From Nannochloris sp. 'desiccata' (Eukaryota; Chlorophyta; Trebouxiophyceae; Chlorellales; Chlorellaceae): a stretch of DNA of 64,000 bases. Of this stretch, positions 9,009 through 19,951 are shown piece by piece. Made by a program: the position numbers and the translations under genes. A model generated the notes under the pieces. That model had not been told where the DNA came from, did not search any database, and saw only the letters and a program-made list of their open reading frames with translations. Position 1 is the first letter of the stretch. Every line of letters begins with the position of its first letter. Location of the stretch: contig JAGTXX020000005.1 of NCBI GenBank assembly GCA_019044685.2, forward strand, positions 558,001 through 622,000, read 5' to 3'.

Positions 9009-10971
9009 ATGCTCCAAACATTAGGCAGAGTGCTGGGCACCGTCGCGAAGTGGGGTGCCTCTGAAACTCACATTGATCTCATTAAGTCATGTCGAGGATT
9101 TTATTGTAAGTAGTGCAGTATTTTCACCACTAAAATGCATCTAAGCTAACCAATACTTAAAACTCGCAGGGCTGCAAAACATCTCTACATTCCCAGCAGA
9201 GAGCCGACAATTTAAACACTCCAATGATCTCAGCAAAAGGAGCCACGTCATTGGACCTAGCTCTCCACCACTGCTCAAAGATACAATATCCTCAAACCTA
9301 CGGCGTACCGTTGAAAAATACCCAACGAATAACGCCGTCGTCAGCCTTGCACAAAAACAAACCCTCACGTATCAACAATTTTTAAACAACGTCGAAAACG
9401 TTGCAACTGGTCTTCTCTTGCTAGGAGTGCAAAAACAGGATCGTGTCGCTCTTTGGGCTGCCAACTGCTTAGAATGGGCGGTAATTTCATATGCCACAGC
9501 GATGATAGGCTCTATACAGGTGTCTCTAAACCCGGCTTTAAAAGAAAACGAGCTTGTCCACGCCCTCAACCGGTCAGGGACTTCTGTTATTATTTTATCT
9601 CCAGAATTTAAAGGAGAAAGCCAGATAGCTGTATTACAACGCGTTGAAAATAAAATTCCTATGTTAAGACACACCATACTGCTAGATAACAATAAAATTA
9701 ATGAAGGAGATGTTCCTTCACACTGGCTACGGTGGAATCATTTCTTAAACACCACTGGATCTGCTTCTTCTAAAATCAATGGATCGCTTCATGCTAGGGA
9801 GAAATCTCTTCACCCAGATGACCCAATCAACATGCAATTCACAAGCGGAACTACTGGCCTCCCTAAAGCAGCTACTCTATCGCACTTCAATGTCGTCAAT
9901 AATGCCTACATAATCGGCCACTTACTTTCTTATTCTGCAGCCGATAGAGTATGTATCCCAGTCCCACTTTTTCATTGCTTTGGTCAAGTTTTGGGGAATC
10001 TTGCCTGTACGACTCACGGTGCCACGATGGTCTACCCTGGTCCTGTGTTTGACTCTAGTGCTGTACTACGCTCTGTAGAAAGTGAAAAATGCACTTCGTT
10101 ATACGGAGTACCATCTCAATTCATTTCTGAGCTTGAAAATCCTGATTTTGACAAGTTTAATTTAAATTCTCTACGCACTGGAATAATGGCGGGCGCCCCT
10201 TGCCCAGTCAAAATAATGCGAAAAGTCCGAGACACCATGTTTATGAAGGACATTGCAATTTGTTTTGGGCAGACAGAGACTTCTCCAGTGAGTTTTCAGA
10301 CCCGAAAAGATGACTCTGAAGAGCTCAGAGTCTGTACTGTAGGCACTGTCCATCCTCATATTGAAGCGTGCGTTGTAGATCCAGAAACACACGAAATAGT
10401 GGAAAGAGGCGTCTCCGGAGAATTATGGATTCGAGGGTATTCTGTAATGAAAGGATACTGGAACGATCCTGAAGCGACACAAAATACAATAGACGCTCAA
10501 GGCTGGTATCATACGGGTGATTTAGCTGTACTAGATGATCAGGGGTATTGTAAAATAGTAGGGAGAATAAAAGATATGGTTTTGCGAGGCGGTGAGTGTT
10601 TGTTCCCAAGAGAGATTGAAGAATTTTTGCATCAAAACCCTGTGATCTCTGATGTACAAGTGTTTGGAGTGCCTGATGAGAAGATGGGGGAGCAATTGTG
10701 TGCGTGGGTGAAGCTGAAAAAAACGGAATGTTCTACTCGTAGAGGAGCGGATGCGGGAGAGCAAGTACTTATAGAATCTGATATGAAGAAATGGTGTTTG
10801 GGGAAGATTTCAAAGCATAAAATACCTAAATATTGGAAAATAGTGAGTGAATTCCCGACTACTGCGAGTGGAAAACCTCAAAAATATCTTATGAGGAGGC
10901 AAGCGATACAGGAACTGGGTCTTGAGACGGTGGCGGCAGAGTTGCAGAAGGAGAGAGGAAAAGAAGAATGA
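9009..10971 (+). CDS. Medium-chain acyl-CoA synthetase, ACSF2 type
   Basis: Two exons (9009-9105, 9170-10971) joined by a 64-nt GTAAGT...CGCAG intron give 632 aa; the join T|GG encodes Trp33. It belongs to the ANL superfamily of AMP-forming enzymes: the P-loop is SGTTGLPKAA, the A5-type motif is FGQTETSP, the A7-A8 motifs are YHTGDLAVLD and GRIKDMVLRGGECLFPREIEEF, and the C-terminal catalytic Lys lies in SGKPQKYLMR. The sequence most resembles ACSF2/YngI-like ligases, which activate medium-chain fatty acids with CoA and ATP, often in mitochondria. The N-terminal 30 residues could be a mitochondrial or plastid presequence, but this is uncertain. All catalytic motifs are intact. Confidence 0.92.
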
Positions 10972-11217
10972 GAAGAATGCACTTCATTTCAAACGCCGCA
11001 ATAAAGAATGTTAAAACTATGGCCGATAAAGCGTATTCCCGAATGTGAAAGCTTCAAGGAACTTCGCGCAGTTTCCATCTGCGATTTGAAAATTCAAAAA
11101 CTTTTTGAAAAAGTAAGTTGACACTTCATCACGAGCACATTATGGGAGTTCTTGCCAGGGAGGAAATCATCATCAAACAAACCCCAAACTTACCTGGTTC
11201 CTAATTAATTATTCAAC

Positions 11218-12080
11218 ATGACTTTGAAAACGGTGTCAGTGTGGGCGACACGGCTCTTAACCCTGTGCAGCTTGGCCATTGCAATTAATGCCCAAACCCT
11301 CTCAAAATGTCAGAAAGCTAATATGAATTGCCTTTCCTGTGGCGCAAAAAACATTTGTAGAAAGGTGCAGTGCCGATGAAGGCTCTCGTGAGTCAGATCT
11401 CCCACCATTTTTCCTTTCAGATCCCACTGACACTTGGATTGATTTTATTTTTGGTTACAGTGCAAGGCACCTTATGGCTTAACCAAAACATCACAATGTG
11501 CTCGGTGCTCAGTCAAATATTGTGAAGCATGCTCATCAATAAATAATGGCTTTTGTACCCAGGTAAGGCTAAGAAATTAAGAGGGCAGTGATGAACGTGC
11601 CGGCGGCAGGAATCTAAAAAATGATGAAAACCCCATTCTGTCAATAAATTTGCAGTGTAAGCCTCCTTATCTTCTTACTGCAACCGGCGTCTGCCTCAAA
11701 ACCTACCCGTGCAAAATAAAAAATTGCGCCGAGTGCGACAGAGGAGGAAAATGCAAAGCTTGCAAGTCTCCGTATGGTTTGACTGCCGCTAAAACATGCG
11801 AGACCTGCTCTCCAACTTGCTCTGCTTGCTTGAATACCAGGGTTACTCTTTGCCTTCAGTGCAAGAACGGTTACTCGTTGGAGAGACAAATCTGCGTTCC
11901 TTGCGCAGATCCTAATTGCATCGATTGCAGGGAAGATCGGAATGTTTGCAACGATGGGTAAGAAAGATCATTTTGTCACAAACTATTGACGGACATTTCT
12001 CCCGCCGATCGAATTTAGAAGAGTTTTAAGCTAATTTGTTTCCATTTTTCTTCTTCTTTAGGGCTGAATTTTCATTTTGA
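11218..12080 (+). CDS. Secreted cysteine-rich modular protein (furin/EGF-like repeats)
   Basis: Four exons (11218-11364, 11461-11562, 11656-11957, 12062-12080) with introns of 96, 93 and 104 nt give 189 aa. The N-terminus is a signal peptide (RLLTLCSLAIAINA), followed by Cys-rich units of the form CxxC...C(K/Q)CKxPYGLT. The first two introns are phase 0 and fall directly before the Cys of CKAPYGLT and CKPPYLLT, so exon 2 is a single symmetrical module. The Cys spacing resembles furin-like/growth-factor-receptor Cys-rich repeats common in protist surface proteins. No TM segment follows, so it is probably secreted. The fourth exon adds only six residues; reading through the last donor would instead stop directly after NDG. 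Function is unknown. Confidence 0.75.
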
Positions 12081-12424
12081 TCAAATTGGGTCTCTAGAGG
12101 GACAACAGAGAGGCCGCAGAGGCGGCGGGCGGGTTGAACGACTACTTAGTAGACGCTTGTAAATGAATTGATGACACTTTCTTGTACATAAATACGTACT
12201 TTTGTGTAAATGTTTCATTTTATCGTTGGCGTGGCTATACTTCTAGTGAATAAAAGCTTCAATAAACTACTTTACAAAAAAATAAAATGCTCGGAGGCTC
12301 CAGTCACTGAGTGGAGCGCAACTATGAGCTCACGTGTGAGCGTGTGAGCTCACATGGTTTTGACTTGATTTTCTATCTACTCATAAGCATTTTTAAATAC
12401 AATTGGCATTGCCAGGCAGCGAAG
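12081..12424. promoter_or_regulatory. Upstream region of the T1/BTB gene with palindromic words
   Basis: The first part holds the 3' UTR of the Cys-rich gene. At 12325-12352 the 8-bp palindrome TGAGCTCA occurs twice, forming 9-bp inverted arms (12325-12333 and 12344-12352) around a CACGTG G-box at 12331-12336. A splice-acceptor-like GCCAGGCAG precedes the ATG, so a 5' UTR intron is possible. Confidence 0.4.
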
Positions 12425-13885
12425 ATGCTTCTCTCAGCAGATGAGAAGGATAGCATACAGCTGTTGTATGCCCCATGCTTATTCTTACCTACAGCTGATG
12501 GTGAAGATGTCGCAGCCCCAGTAGTAATTTTACAGAATGACGGAGCTAATATCTATGCTGTCCTTGAGAACCATATCCACCCAAACTATCTCTCGCAGCC
12601 TGACAAATTTTGGAAAGTAGTCCGCAATATCCCAAACCCTCCACTGGAAACATGGAGGCCTAGAGTATACGGTGTGCAGCTCAAGGTGAGTGTTTTCTTG
12701 TTTCCTTAGAAGTATTACATATGTATCTTATCATCCCATAAGCCTTTGATAATCTCATCACGTTTTAGAAACTTGTTTCTCTCAATCATGTGGCAGATGC
12801 TTCAAGGTGCTCGATTGCCGCACAGCCCTCAAGAGTGGGCCAACGTAGGGGAAGCAGTCACCTCTTTAATTCCGTATCTCCAAAGTAGCAGTAGCCCTGA
12901 AGCTCTTTTGCGTGATCTCCAGTCGTTTGTCCGCTCTGTAGAGCAATGGTGGGGTGGCAGAAAACGAGAAGGCAGTGGCGGTGGTCTTAAACGCAATGCT
13001 GCTACTGTTCCCAACGGACTCGTCCAATCTGCTGGCAAAAGATTAGCTATGGGAGACCCTATGCTTCCTATGGGTTTACCCACAGAGCAACTCCTCGCTG
13101 CTGCTGGTTTAGATGCCAGTTTCCTTCCTCCCGGGTTGCAGCCACTCCCGCAGACAGAGCAATTAGCAATGGCATCTTTGCCACTGGATGCAGACTTCAG
13201 CCGAGTATTTAACATGAATAATCTAACAGAAATGCAAATGGCAGCAGCAAATGGACTCGCCAATGGGGATGGAAAAAACAACGATAGCAACACCGCTGCT
13301 GCTGCTGCTAATCCTAATGCTAATGCTAATGCTTCTTTGGCCTGGCTTCGTAAAGTAGTCACCTTGAACGTCGGTGGCAAGACATTTTCTACTACCTTGG
13401 CTACGTTAACGGCAGTCGAGGGCAGTTACCTATGGAAATTAGCTCATAAAGTCCGCTCTACAAATGCTTCGGAATATTTTTTAGATCGCAATGGTGAAGT
13501 TTTTAGCTGTGTATTAGACTATCTCCGTTGCCAGAGGTACAATGAAGACCCAAAATCAATACTCCCTGAAGATACTAGTGCTTTAAAACTATTAAAACGG
13601 GAGGCTGCATTCTATAAACTGCCTGGGTTAGAAAAAACAATCGCTGATGCAAATGCCGGAGCGTCTGGAGCTGCCTGTGATGCTGTTTTTCTGCAAACTG
13701 GTTTCGTAAAGGATGGAGAAATTCTGACTAGAGCGCATGCTGAGTTGTTGAAAAGGTTGAATGTAGAGTTGAAAGTGAAAGCGCAGCAAGGCTTCCAGCC
13801 TAAAGAAAGGCAATGTGGGACAGAAGCACAAGGCGAGTTTCGGAATATTTGGACTCACATCTTCTTCTATGACCAACAGCCATAG
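12425..13885 (+). CDS. T1-type BTB (KCTD-like) domain protein
   Basis: Two exons (12425-12685, 12797-13885; 111-nt GTGAGT...GGCAG intron) give 449 aa. The ATG at 12425 is the first in frame. Residues from about 273 to 375 form a potassium-channel-tetramerisation-type BTB domain: VVTLNVGGKTFSTTLATLT, GSYLWKL, EYFLDRNGEVFSCVLDYLR, then ALKLLKREAAFYKLPGLEK. There are no channel TM segments, so this is a soluble KCTD-like protein; such proteins often serve as oligomeric adaptors for CUL3 ubiquitin ligases. The N-terminal 87 residues encoded by exon 1 are conserved-looking (W-R-P motifs) but unrecognised. The linker is rich in Ala, Asn, Gly and Leu, with an ANANANA run just before the BTB. The adaptor role is inferred. 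Confidence 0.85.
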
Positions 13886-14280
13886 GAAATAGAATACTCT
13901 TTCCCCACGCCCTACCTCTTATTTTTTTATAAGCGTTGTATTTTTAAAAATAAGGATTATAACTGTTCTTTGTGCCCTCCCTTATCAGAATTTACTTTTC
14001 TTCATTTACCGCCCCTTTTCTTTTCTCCATCACAACTTAGCTTAAATAATCTTGATCATGTTACAACTAAATCGACCACCAAATAGAAGGAGGGAAAAAA
14101 TCATTGGGCGCCTTGAATTGGATATACAGAAGAAAAGAAAGCACCATCAACCAAAGAGCGGGGTGGGTTTCCTCCTGAAAAATAATAATTTTGCAAAAAT
14201 ATCAAATAGAGAAGCGTATTAACAAATAAAACACAAATTACAAGTACAAAACATATCAAATCATCTGCTTGTTAATCATT
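13886..14280. other. Convergent intergenic (BTB / nitrate reductase)
   Basis: AT-rich tail-to-tail gap with both 3' UTRs. No gene or repeat is seen. Confidence 0.5.
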
Positions 14281-17262
14281 CTAAAATTGAATGCATTGCT
14301 CCTCGGTAAAGCCGATGGCGGTCAACGCCGGCAAACAAGCAAATTTCACCATTGGCGGCGGCCCACAAATCACAGTGATAGCATCAGGTGCAGCAGGGAA
14401 TAAGTTTTCTTCCACCATTTGTCTATTTACAAAGCCTATACTATACTTCCAATCCTCTTCTTCCTCGACTCTATCAACGGTGTACCAGACCTTGAACCGA
14501 GAGTCAGCTGCAGCCAATGCATCCAGCTCTTTTCGTAATAAAATATCATCAGGGCTTTGGTTTGCATATAAAAGAGCCATTTGAGTCTTGTCATCGCTTT
14601 GTTTTAGTACAGCTTTGATGACTTGATACATGGGAGTAATTCCAGTACCACCAGCAATCATATTGATTTGAGCAGTACTATGAGCAGTACCATCCAAAGT
14701 GTACTTTCCATTCCCGAGGTAATGCATGTGGCCCACAGGTCCTTTGACTTCGATAGTATCTCCAATGGCGAGAGAATCAAGGTATTGAGACATTTTACCA
14801 CCCAAGGGGAAGCGGGGGTGTTCGTTGGCACGGTAAATTTTGATTACAAGATCAAAGTAGCCTAGCTCATCGTCGGAAGAAGCAGGGGTGTACGCACGCA
14901 TGACTAATTCGCCATCGATTCTGTAGGAGGAAGAGGAATTAAGTATAAGTAAAATGAGATAATTAATAACGTATATTTATAAAAAGGATAAATAGAAAAA
15001 GGGATCTATAGAAACTTACTTGGCATAGAGGAAAACGTGCTTTCCGACAGGCAATCCAAATCTGTGCTGAGGAGACTGAAGGGCAAAACGGAATCTACAA
15101 GCATTGTGGCTGAGTTCTTCCTTTTCTGCTAAAGCAAAATTAATACGTTTCTTAGGATTAAGCGCGACCAGTTCTTCAGGCACAGCAGCAGCACCATTTG
15201 CAACAGCAACGCCATTCCCATTTAAGACAGGAACACTAGTGCCATGGGCACCTTCAAGATCACCAATGTAGTATTCAATAAGCATTTTCTTCGCTCTGGT
15301 AGAATGAATAGCATTAAACTCATCAGTAGCATCAGTACCAGCTACCAACAATATACTATCAGCGCCACCAGGGTGCTCTTTTAGGAAAGGAGTGGCATCG
15401 TAAACTTTATTTTCGTAAACAAACCAAGCGCTTTCTGCCGTATCGTGCTTTTCAACTTCAGCCATAGAAATAACACGAGCTGCAGATCCATTAGCAGGGG
15501 TAACAGGTGCGATGTCAACCACAGTCTGGGCAGCTGCAGCAGCTTCTTTATCAGCTGCTCTGTTCATCCATCCTCCCACAGTCGGCCCTGCGATGGTAGG
15601 ATGCTCAAAGGCCAAAGCAAAACGACCATCCGGAGTAGGTGTAGGGTGAATTTTCACTCTGTAGACGCAGTTATTCATCATACCCATGACGTTCCAGGTG
15701 AAGGTGTTTGGTTGAGTATTCATGCAAGAGTCCCAAGCACGGCACATAACCTCACGGCACTGCAAAAGCTCGGCTGCGGACGCGGGAGAAATTTTATTTT
15801 TAGAAATTTAGTTAGCTAGTTGGAGATTTGAAGAAGTTCTCCGAATTTATAAACTTAATCATGAAAAGAGAAAACGTTTAAATAGAAAATAAATCTTACC
15901 CATAGGGATCTTCATTTCCCACCAAACCCATGCCCAGTGGCGGCCAGCAGCATTAGGCGCAGCACGGTGAGTAATATCAGCCAGCTTCCAGGTAGCTCCA
16001 TCATCAATAGAAATCTCACAACGGATGATTTTGTTTCCATTAGAATACGCATACCCACGGAAGGGCACCTCTGCCCCATGAGCAAGCGCCAACGCCTGGT
16101 CGTGGCCGGGTGAAATGATAGCACTGTTAATATTCAAGTCATTAATAATAAAATCAGGTTTGTACCACCATCCTTCGCTATTAGCACGATCTTCATCTAC
16201 TACTGAAGGTAAAACTCTATTATCAAAGAAGTGATAGTAGTTTTGAGATTCCTCATAGGTGACGGTAATCTCTTCAAGCCATTTAATCATCCTGCCACCG
16301 ATGTAACCAGGGATGATGACACGAATAGGGAAGCCATGATCAGGGGTGAGAAGCTTGCCATTTTGCTTATAGGCGAGAATAACGTCGTTAGCAGGGTCCA
16401 TTGCTCTCTCAATGGAAATAGAGGTGCCGTAAGAGCCGTCATCACCCTTGGGAAGCTCTCCTTTGGGTCCACGAAGGCAAACGTAGCGTGCACGGCCATA
16501 GCGGTCAATACCACATGCGTTAAGAACGTCACAAAGACGGACACCAGTCCAGGTAGAGCAAGCGGTGCCAGCCGGCCCCCAGTTGAAACCTATGGTTTTT
16601 TTCACCATGTTTTGTTCTTTACGACGGTTTCCAGCGCAAGTCAAGGTGCAGGTGACGTCAACTGCAGGCATGGAGGTGAGATTTTCCATGGAAAAGGATT
16701 TGGGGGTGTCTACCAAGCCGTTCACAGTGACACTATGGTCTTCCCAAGTCATCTGCAAGAAAAATAAATGCGGGGCAGAGAACAATAAATTAGTTTTATT
16801 GAAATTTTTAAGCAGGGCAATTGCATTTATTAGAGGTTATAGAAATTAAATAAAGAGGCATCAATGCAATTAGCAATCATAGTTGAGCACAGGCTAAATG
16901 CCCTATCCTACCTGTGGCACCTTGGCGTGGTTCCGCACATAGTGCAGTTCAGGAGAGGTAATATACCCGGCCATTAAATCAGCAGGTGGAGGCTCACTAT
17001 TGAAGGGATGGCGCCCGGTGAGGCGGATCATCTTTTCATGACGAGCAATCCAATCATCTCCAGTCTTCTCGTCCTCGGGAAGGATCTTGGTCAGCTGCGT
17101 GCCTGGCACCTTTTTGTCAGGTAAAGGCAAAGAGTTGTATTCCTTGATAGGAACATGGGTTGAGGGTTGCTTCACACCAGTGGGGGTGCTCTTGATAGCT
17201 TCGGTAGCTGCGTGACCACCGTGAGCCGAGTCTTCTAATGGCGTTGCTACAACCATGGTCAT
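14281..17262 (-). CDS. NIA: Assimilatory nitrate reductase, NAD(P)H-dependent
   Basis: Four exons on the minus strand (17262-16912, 16752-15900, 15773-15020, 14920-14281) join in phase to give 865 aa, the normal eukaryotic length. It reduces nitrate to nitrite in the cytosol. Order: N-terminal extension; sulfite-oxidase-type Moco domain with the molybdenum ligand Cys156 in TCAGNRRKEQNMVKK; dimer domain (MNTQPNTFTWNVMGMMNN); hinge 1; cytochrome b5 heme domain with HPGG at about 535-538; FAD domain (RAYTPAS); NAD(P)H domain (GGTGITPMYQ and a Cys-Gly-Pro-Pro-Pro-Met block). The hinge between the dimer and heme domains has no R-x-x-S-x-P 14-3-3 site, unlike angiosperm enzymes. The first ATG after an in-frame stop is at 17262. 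It is divergent from nitrite reductase across 301 bp. Confidence 0.97.
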
Positions 17263-17563
17263 GAGCAAGATTACTTACTACTGTCGGTTGAAATGGGCTA
17301 GGGCAATTCGCTTACAAATTAAAAGATAGCCCTGGTGGCTTGATGGCAAGGTTTTGAGGTGATTTGTATCAGCTCGCGGCAGCATATCTTTTGAGACAAG
17401 AGTCCAGACTTGTGGTCGCTTAGGTCAAACTCAAACATTGAGCACGTGGGATACAGGGTAGTGACTCAAAATCAATTTTCGAGCAGCAATTCGATTTAAC
17501 TGAGTTCATAAGCTGGCAGAATCACTGTTCACAAGATTGTAAACAAAGCCTTATAAACCCGTT
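17263..17563. promoter_or_regulatory. Bidirectional promoter of nitrate and nitrite reductase genes
   Basis: 301 bp between the two start codons. It contains a CACGTG G-box at 17443-17448 and a GCN4/AP-1-type TGACTCA at 17462-17468, near the centre-right, plus a TATA-like TTATAAA at 17551-17557 close to the nitrite reductase ATG. The divergent arrangement implies co-regulation by nitrogen source; specific factor binding is inference. Confidence 0.6.
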
Positions 17564-19568
17564 ATGAAGGTGAATTGCTCCTCTTTCCCGAGGGCAGCCA
17601 CCCTGCCTGTGCCTCGCCATGGCAGGTCAATGCTTCATATTCGCAGGGCGATTGGGGATGGAGTTCCCCAAATTAACACTGCTGTTGTTGATGATACTCT
17701 ATCTGTAGCAGATGAAGTTGCTCAGAAGATTGCAGAAAGCGGAATTGATCTTTCACAGTCTGGCTTGGCATCAATTTCAGACGAAGCAAAGGTTAGTTCA
17801 GAAAAAGTACTTATAATACCTGACATCTTAAGACACCACATACTAAATCTTTCTCTCTTCCAAACTATTCTCCCTGCTTACAGCTCCGTGCTCTTGCTAA
17901 AAAAGCCAACAAATTTGAAAAAGTCAAGAACCAAAAGTGCGGCTCTAAAATGTGGACAGAGGTCCACGAGCTGGCATCCTTGGTCCGTGAAGGCAAGACT
18001 ACTTGGGAAGACCTTGATTTAGATGACATTGATATTCGTCTGAAATGGTCTGGACTCTTCCATCGCCGTAAACGCACCCCCGGCAAATTTATGATGCGTC
18101 TTAAAGTCCCTTGCGGAGAGCTCACTTCCGAGCAGCTCCGTTTCCTGGGCGAATCTATCGCTAAATACGGTGAAGATGGATGTGCTGATATCACTACCCG
18201 TGCTAATATGCAGCTACGTGGTGTCCAGCTTGAAGATGCTGACACTATTATTGATGGCTTGGTGCAGCGGGGTTTAAGTAATGTTATGAGTGGTATGGAT
18301 AATGTACGTAATATCACTGGGAGCCCTATTGCTGGTATTGATCCTCATGAATTCATCGATCCCAGACCTCTTTGCCACGAACTTAATGCTAAAATTACTA
18401 ATAACGGTCTCGGCAATGTGGAGCTGACAAATTTACCTCGTAAAATTAATATTGGTATTTCCTCTTCCCGTGATGATTTCGCTCATTGCCATATTAATGA
18501 TGTCGGTCTCAAAGCTTTACAGCACCCTGAAACTGGTGAAATTGGGTTTAATGTAGAGCTCGGTGGCTATTTTAGTATCAAACGGAATATCATGAGCATT
18601 TCTGGAAATACTTTCTTAGCTGTAGATCAAGTAGTTCCTTATTGTTTAGCCCTTTTGGAAGTTTTCAGAGATAATGGAGGTCGTGAAGATAGGCAAAAGG
18701 CGAGATTAATGTGGTTAGTAGAGGAATGGGGTGTTGACCGTTTCCGTTCCGCTATTGAAGAAAGAATGGGTGCAGGTCAAACGTTGCGCCCTGAAGCTCA
18801 TGTAGAGTATCCTGATGTCTGGCAACGCCGTGATGTTATGGGTATTCACCCTCAAAAACAGCCTGGAATGTTCTGGGTAGGTGTCTGCATTCCTGCTGGG
18901 CGCATGCACGCAGCAGATTTTGCCGAGCTGGCTGACGTGGCTGAAAAGTATGGTGACGGTTCTGTACGGCTTACTGTGGAAGAAAATATCATTATCCCCA
19001 ACGTAACAGAAGCTAATTTAGCTGCTTTACAAGCTGAACCTGTTTTCCAGCGTTTGGAAATCCAGGCAGGACCCTTAATGAGAGGTTTAGTCTCCTGCAC
19101 CGGCGCTCAGTTCTGCGGCTTGGCATTGATTGAGACCAAAAATCGGGCGATGGAGGTCGTTAAAAAGCTTGAAATTGAGCTGAATATTCCTCAAATGGTA
19201 CGCATTCATTGGACTGGGTGCCCTAATTCGTGTGGACAGGCCCAGGTTGGAGATATTGGCTTGATGGGAGCTCCAGCAAAGCTGGACGGGAAGGCGGTGG
19301 AAGGGGTGAAAATCATGGTTGGAGGAAAGATTGGAGAGAACCCAGAGGTAAGAATTGAGATAATCAAGTAGAAATCAGGTTGTTCCTGCCCACTATTTAT
19401 TTGTTTTCTCACTTTCCCCCCCAACTATTTTCCCCTTGATATTTTTTGCAGTTGGCCGAAGATTTTTCAAAATCTGTCCCAGCAGCTGAAGAACAGTTGC
19501 TGCCAGTATTACGTCAGATTCTTGTCGATAAGTTTGGAGCTACCCCTAAGGCGGTAGTCTCTGCTTAA
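17564..19568 (+). CDS. NII1: Ferredoxin-nitrite reductase, plastid
   Basis: Three exons (17564-17791, 17884-19347, 19452-19568) with 92- and 104-nt introns give 602 aa. It reduces nitrite to ammonium with six electrons from ferredoxin in the chloroplast stroma. The 4Fe-4S/siroheme ligands are the classic C-x5-C...C-x3-C set: Cys481 and Cys487 in SCTGAQFCGLA, Cys522 and Cys526 in GCPNSCGQAQ. Siroheme-binding basic residues occur in TTRANMQLRG. The first 30-40 residues (CSSFPRAATLPVPRHGRSMLHIRRA) form a plausible transit peptide. The last exon supplies LAEDFSKS...LRQILVDKFGA, matching the family C-terminus. The second intron sits exactly in the GENPE-LAED junction, which supports the model. Confidence 0.97.
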
Positions 19569-19951
19569 ATATTTGATAGTATTTGCGAATTGATAGAATA
19601 TACATAACAAAACTAAAAAAAAAAATGGTTTCAGGCGGGGTGACGTCCCCTAGAAGCACAGAATTTGTATAAAAGGTACATTTCCCCCTTCTCAGTGGCA
19701 TTTAAGTCCGCTTATTTTGTACTATTTGAGTCGATATTAGTTAGTAGCTATATAAAAGCTAGGTAATTAATTGTAATGGAAGAAAAGTAAGACATCTATT
19801 AGGGGCCTACGTGAGTTCTCTCAGCCAGGGTCGACTCTACGTTGTAAGTAAACCGTACAGGTGTCATCAAGACCTCTGCCCAGCACAACAAGAGTCCAGA
19901 AAGTATTTCAAATGCAGAACGTGTATATACTTTAACTATTGTAAGGGCTCC
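19569..19951. other. Convergent intergenic (nitrite reductase / cytidylyltransferase)
   Basis: Tail-to-tail gap with 3' UTRs. It contains an A-tract followed by a GC-rich near-palindrome, GGGGTGACGTCCCC, at 19637-19650. No gene is seen. Confidence 0.45.

Noticed and set aside
9418..9420. Start of the acyl-CoA synthetase inside the ORF near 9418
   Set aside because: The codon there is TTG. Upstream sequence continues in frame to an acceptor at 9169 and an ATG exon at 9009, restoring the conserved N-terminal region.
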